From the NCBI GenBank assembly GCA_003444595.1, contig DLUO01000031.1, forward strand, positions 1-8,361: a DNA stretch of 8,361 bases, written 5' to 3'. Under the pieces are notes generated by a model that was given only the letters and a program-made list of their open reading frames with translations, made no database searches and had not been told where the DNA came from. Position numbers and translations under genes: made by a program. Below are positions 6,057 through 8,361 of the stretch, piece after piece; position 1 is the first letter of the stretch; each line of letters opens with the position of its first letter. Origin of the DNA: Bacillota bacterium. Its GTDB lineage: Bacteria > Bacillota > Dethiobacteria > DTU022 > UBA8154.

Positions 6057-7214
6057 TTACTCTCTGGCACCATAGATCTGGTATTCCGAAGATTGTTCCG
6101 CTGTTTCATAGATCTGCAGGTAATCACGGACGTCAACGTCCCTTCCTCCGAGCCCGACGATATAGTTGTAAATTTGGGGTTTGTTTCCCAAGTTGTAAAG
6201 TGCAGAGCGGATTTCGGCAGCTACGGGACCGCCAGGACCACCGTAGGAAACGGCGCGGTCGAGGACGATTAATCTGCGGGCGCCTTTTACCGCCCGGCAA
6301 AGCTCTTTAAAGGGAAAAGGGCGCCACAGACGCAGCTTTAAAAGGCCTACCTTGCGGCCCTGGCTGCGCATCAGCTCCACAGCTTCCGCCGCTGTTTCGC
6401 CAAAGCTGCCCATGGTAAGAAAAAGTGTTTCGGCATCCCCGGTATGGAGCTCTTCGATGGGGCGGTAGTAGCGGCCGCTGAGCTTGCCCCACTTATCCCA
6501 AGCTTTTAATATATGGGGATAGGAGGCTTTCAGGGCCTCGTCCTGCGCTTTCTTGATCTCGGGGTAGACTTCCGGTCCGGCAAACGCGCCCATGGTCAAT
6601 GGCTTGTCCGGGTGCAGGGTGTATTTGGGGCTATAGGGTGGGAGGTACTGCCGAATAACGCCTGCATCTACCATCTGCACGGGCTCGAACATGTGTGAGA
6701 GGGTAAAGCCGTCGAGGTTGAGCATCACGGGCAGTAAGACATCTTGATCTTCCGCTATTTTGTAGGCGATGAAGACGTGGTCAAAAACTTCCTGGCTGTT
6801 TTCAACGAAAAGCTGTATCCAGCCGGTATCGCGGACGGACATGACATCGCTGTGATCGTTCCAGATGGAAAGAGGTCCGGAGAGGGAACGGTTGACGAGT
6901 ATCATCACCAGTGGCAGCCGCACAGCGGGGGCGATGTACACAATTTCGTTCATCAGGGCCAGGCCCTGGGAGCTGGTGCAGGTAAAAGAGCGCGCTCCGG
7001 CCGCCTCGCTGCCCAAGCATACGCTTAAGGCAGAGTGCTCAGATTCTACAGGAATAAATTCGGCATCGAGTTCTCCATTGGCCACGTAATCGGAAAGGCG
7101 CTCGACTATATGCGTCTGGGGAGTAATGGGATAGGCGGCGATGACATCTACGCCTGCTAATTTTACGGCTTCGGCGGCAGCGAATGATACTTCCATACCG
7201 AGTTGTTTGGTCAT
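6057..7214 (-). CDS. porA: Pyruvate:ferredoxin oxidoreductase, alpha subunit
   Basis: 385-residue alpha subunit, which supplies the pyrimidine-binding half of the TPP site and helps bind substrate and CoA. Motifs: AAYPITPQT (26-34), whose Thr-31 region contacts the oxoacid in solved enzymes; VESEHSAL (56-63), containing the Glu that activates TPP; and NRSLSGPLSIWNDHSD (108-123) in the place of the usual NRALSxPxxIWxDHSD, including the substrate-contacting Arg-109. The C-terminal half has the transketolase-C-like fold with MGSFGETAAEAV and DRAVSYGGPGGP. Length is normal for the separate-subunit class (about 380-400). The ATG overlaps the stop of the gamma-delta gene (ATGA), with AAAGGAG eight bases upstream, so it is coupled to it. 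Cytoplasmic. No missing key residue was found. Confidence 0.94.
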   Translation of the reverse strand: MTKQLGMEVSFAAAEAVKLAGVDVIAAYPITPQTHIVERLSDYVANGELDAEFIPVESEHSALSVCLGSEAAGARSFTCTSSQGLALMNEIVYIAPAVRLPLVMILVNRSLSGPLSIWNDHSDVMSVRDTGWIQLFVENSQEVFDHVFIAYKIAEDQDVLLPVMLNLDGFTLSHMFEPVQMVDAGVIRQYLPPYSPKYTLHPDKPLTMGAFAGPEVYPEIKKAQDEALKASYPHILKAWDKWGKLSGRYYRPIEELHTGDAETLFLTMGSFGETAAEAVELMRSQGRKVGLLKLRLWRPFPFKELCRAVKGARRLIVLDRAVSYGGPGGPVAAEIRSALYNLGNKPQIYNYIVGLGGRDVDVRDYLQIYETAEQSSEYQIYGARE

Positions 7215-8149
7215 AGTATCGGCTCCTTTTCTTCAACCATGCTGATGGCACCGGTCGGGCATTCCCTGGCACAAATACCGCAGCCTTTGCAATAGTCCAG
7301 AGCGACCAGGTAAAATCCCTCCGGGCTCTTATTGTAGGCCATATCTGGGCAAAAGATCCAGCAGAGGCCGCATTTTATACAACGCTCTTTGTACAGTTGC
7401 GGGAAAAAAGTTCTCCAATCGCCTGTATGGTATGTTACGGCGTTGCCGGGGTCTGCTATCACACAGCCGGGTTCCAGCTCATGCCAGCGGTACGTGGCGG
7501 CGGAGGGTGCTCCTTTTACAGCTGCAGCATTTTGACTCTTTTCCGCCGGTGCCTTTTCCGCAGCTGTTTCATCAATATAGCTTGCCACCCGGGGCTCTTC
7601 TTGAAAAATAAGCGTTTCTGCATAGGCTTTGTGCAGGGCTTCGATGTTTGAAGCGGCGATCTTTTGCTTAAAGCGATCTGCGGTCGCCGCTACTATGGAG
7701 TCCATATCCACGATAGCGCAGACCCTGATTAACGCGCCCAGTAAAACGGTATTGGTAATGGGGCGCTTTAATACCTCCATAGCAATATGCGTTGCATCGA
7801 CAGTTGCCACTTGCTTTACTCCCCTCACAGCAAAGTGTTTGGGGTCGTTTTTGGTGTTAATAACCAGGATCCCGTTATCTTTCAAGCCAGCAGTAACATC
7901 AACTGCGTCAAAAAGCGAGGGATCCAGCACGAGCACAATATCAGGCTCGGAAATAACAGTGCGCAGGCGCAGGGGCCGGTCAGAGATCCGGCAGTATGCC
8001 GTTACCGGGGCTCCACGCCGCTCCGGGCCGAAGCTGGGAAAGGCACGTGCCTGCTTACCTTCTAAAATGGCAGCCTGAGCCAAAAGCTCAGCCGAGGTGA
8101 CAGCCCCTTGGCCTCCCCTCCCATGAAAACGAATCTCCAGCATGTTCAT
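7211..8149 (-). CDS. porG: Pyruvate:ferredoxin oxidoreductase, fused gamma-delta subunit
   Basis: 312-residue fusion of two subunits that are separate proteins in Thermotoga and Pyrococcus. Residues about 1-185 are the gamma domain, opening LEIRFHGRGGQGAVTSAELLA with FPSFGPERRGAPV near 37-49. A low-complexity Ala/Glu/Lys linker follows (about 192-218). Residues about 219-312 are the delta domain, a 2x[4Fe-4S] ferredoxin with ligands C257, C260, C263, C267 and C287, C290, C293, C297. The delta clusters normally carry electrons from the beta subunit to ferredoxin; here they could also dock to the NADH module encoded downstream (inference). It is the first gene of the cluster. Start choice is uncertain between ATG 8149 and ATG 8143 (MLEIRFHG); upstream there is only a weak AGAAAGAAG. 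Family assignment and the fusion are clear. Confidence 0.92.
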   Translation of the reverse strand: MNMLEIRFHGRGGQGAVTSAELLAQAAILEGKQARAFPSFGPERRGAPVTAYCRISDRPLRLRTVISEPDIVLVLDPSLFDAVDVTAGLKDNGILVINTKNDPKHFAVRGVKQVATVDATHIAMEVLKRPITNTVLLGALIRVCAIVDMDSIVAATADRFKQKIAASNIEALHKAYAETLIFQEEPRVASYIDETAAEKAPAEKSQNAAAVKGAPSAATYRWHELEPGCVIADPGNAVTYHTGDWRTFFPQLYKERCIKCGLCWIFCPDMAYNKSPEGFYLVALDYCKGCGICARECPTGAISMVEEKEPIL

Positions 8150-8228
8150 ATCATCTTCTTTCTAAATCTATTCTTTGGTATCTTTAAAGCGATTGATCTT
8201 AATATCGGGACGCAGCAGACTACAGGAT

Positions 8229-8250
8229 TTGTGGACAATATTTGTCACAA
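8229..8250. repeat. Proximal inverted repeat, possible redox-regulator site or hairpin
   Basis: TTGTGGACAA (8229-8238) faces TTGTCACAA (8242-8250) across TAT. The arms match except for one extra G, so the repeat is either an imperfect operator or a bulged stem. It lies 80-101 bases upstream of the first gene, between the distal repeat and the start codon. Confidence 0.35.
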
Positions 8251-8287
8251 CAAACTATTTAATTTAGGTTAACTGCCAAGGGATTGA

Positions 8288-8318
8288 GCTCTAAAATGTG
8301 TATTTTTAAAATTAGAGC
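8288..8318. repeat. Distal inverted repeat, possible operator
   Basis: Perfect seven-base arms GCTCTAA and TTAGAGC separated by 17 A/T-rich bases, 31 bases in all. The arms are one helical turn or more apart and the spacer is not self-complementary, which suits a dimeric DNA-binding protein better than a stable RNA hairpin. Function is inferred from position, about 140-170 bases before the first gene. Confidence 0.35.
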
Positions 8319-8361
8319 ACATATAGACGAAATCAATGCAAAAATGGCCACTACTAAAAAC

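Larger units (their letters stand above)
8150..8361 (-). promoter_or_regulatory. Upstream region of the oxidoreductase cluster, with two inverted repeats
   Basis: No gene is visible in these 212 bases, which precede the first gene and should hold its promoter. Two dyads stand out. The distal one is GCTCTAA (8288-8294), 17 bases, TTAGAGC (8312-8318). The proximal one is TTGTG (8229-8233), 12 bases, CACAA (8246-8250), with an inner ACAA/TTGT pair offset by one base; as RNA it would be a nine-pair stem with one bulge. A weak promoter-like pair reads TTGATT, 16 bases, TAATTT on the minus strand, with the second hexamer overlapping the distal dyad. Either dyad could be an operator. The proximal one recalls redox-regulator sites but has the wrong spacing for a standard Rex box. 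No riboswitch was recognised. Confidence 0.4.

Noticed and set aside
7629..8078. A 149-codon plus-strand open frame opposite the gamma-delta gene
   Set aside because: It lies wholly antisense to a well-supported gene and shows no family motif; the same holds for the other plus-strand open frames such as 2528-2911 and 2694-3113.
5056..8149. 2-oxoglutarate or indolepyruvate oxidoreductase
   Set aside because: The beta subunit has the pyruvate/isovalerate-type QRSSSTPFGA motif and C-terminal extension, and the alpha subunit is the short separate type, unlike KorAB or the long IorA.
8229..8250. Canonical Rex operator (TTGTGA-N6-TCACAA)
   Set aside because: The end blocks match, but 12 bases rather than 8 separate TTGTG from CACAA and the inner bases are out of register; kept only as a generic inverted repeat.

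Overview
The window looks like chromosomal DNA of a strictly anaerobic Gram-positive bacterium of the Clostridia (Peptococcaceae / Desulfotomaculum-Pelotomaculum-Moorella type). This is inferred from the gene content (a multisubunit pyruvate:ferredoxin oxidoreductase, flavin-based NADH-linked Fe-S subunits, a Firmicutes-type 14-helix MFS exporter), strong AGGAGG-like ribosome binding sites, mixed ATG/GTG starts and moderate GC content. No RNA gene marks the taxon. Every gene reads on the minus strand, so transcription runs from high to low coordinates.

Layout in transcription order. (1) 8150-8361 is a 212-base upstream region with two inverted repeats. (2) 8149-1922 is a six-gene cluster: a fused PorG-PorD subunit, PorA (4-base overlap), PorB (56-base gap), a NuoE/HndA-like [2Fe-2S] subunit (8-base overlap), then a 76-103-base gap that may hold an internal promoter, a NuoF/HndC-like flavin subunit, and a short NuoG/HndD-like Fe-S subunit (15-base gap). 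(3) 1479-1921 is a 443-base gap with no intact gene. It holds a long hairpin and what looks like a frameshifted scrap of an IS21-family IstB ATPase gene. (4) 1478-54 encodes a DHA2-type MFS transporter. (5) 54-1 is the first 18 codons of a HAD-superfamily phosphatase, overlapping the MFS stop by 4 bases and running off the window.

How the genes may work together. The first three genes make a complete alpha/beta/gamma-delta 2-oxoacid:ferredoxin oxidoreductase, of pyruvate type by its beta-subunit motifs. The next three carry the domains of the NADH/FMN/Fe-S core found in HydABC, HndABCD and electron-bifurcating formate dehydrogenases (the Bfu-type core). No hydrogenase H-cluster module or formate dehydrogenase is present in the window; the oxidoreductase occupies their usual place. 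The simplest reading is an NAD(H)-coupled, possibly ferredoxin-and-NAD(H) bifurcating or confurcating, pyruvate oxidoreductase complex. Visible ligands predict about eleven Fe-S clusters (three [2Fe-2S], eight [4Fe-4S]), one FMN and one TPP per set of subunits. Co-location and domain content are seen directly; that the six proteins form one complex is inference, and it is the main point worth following up.
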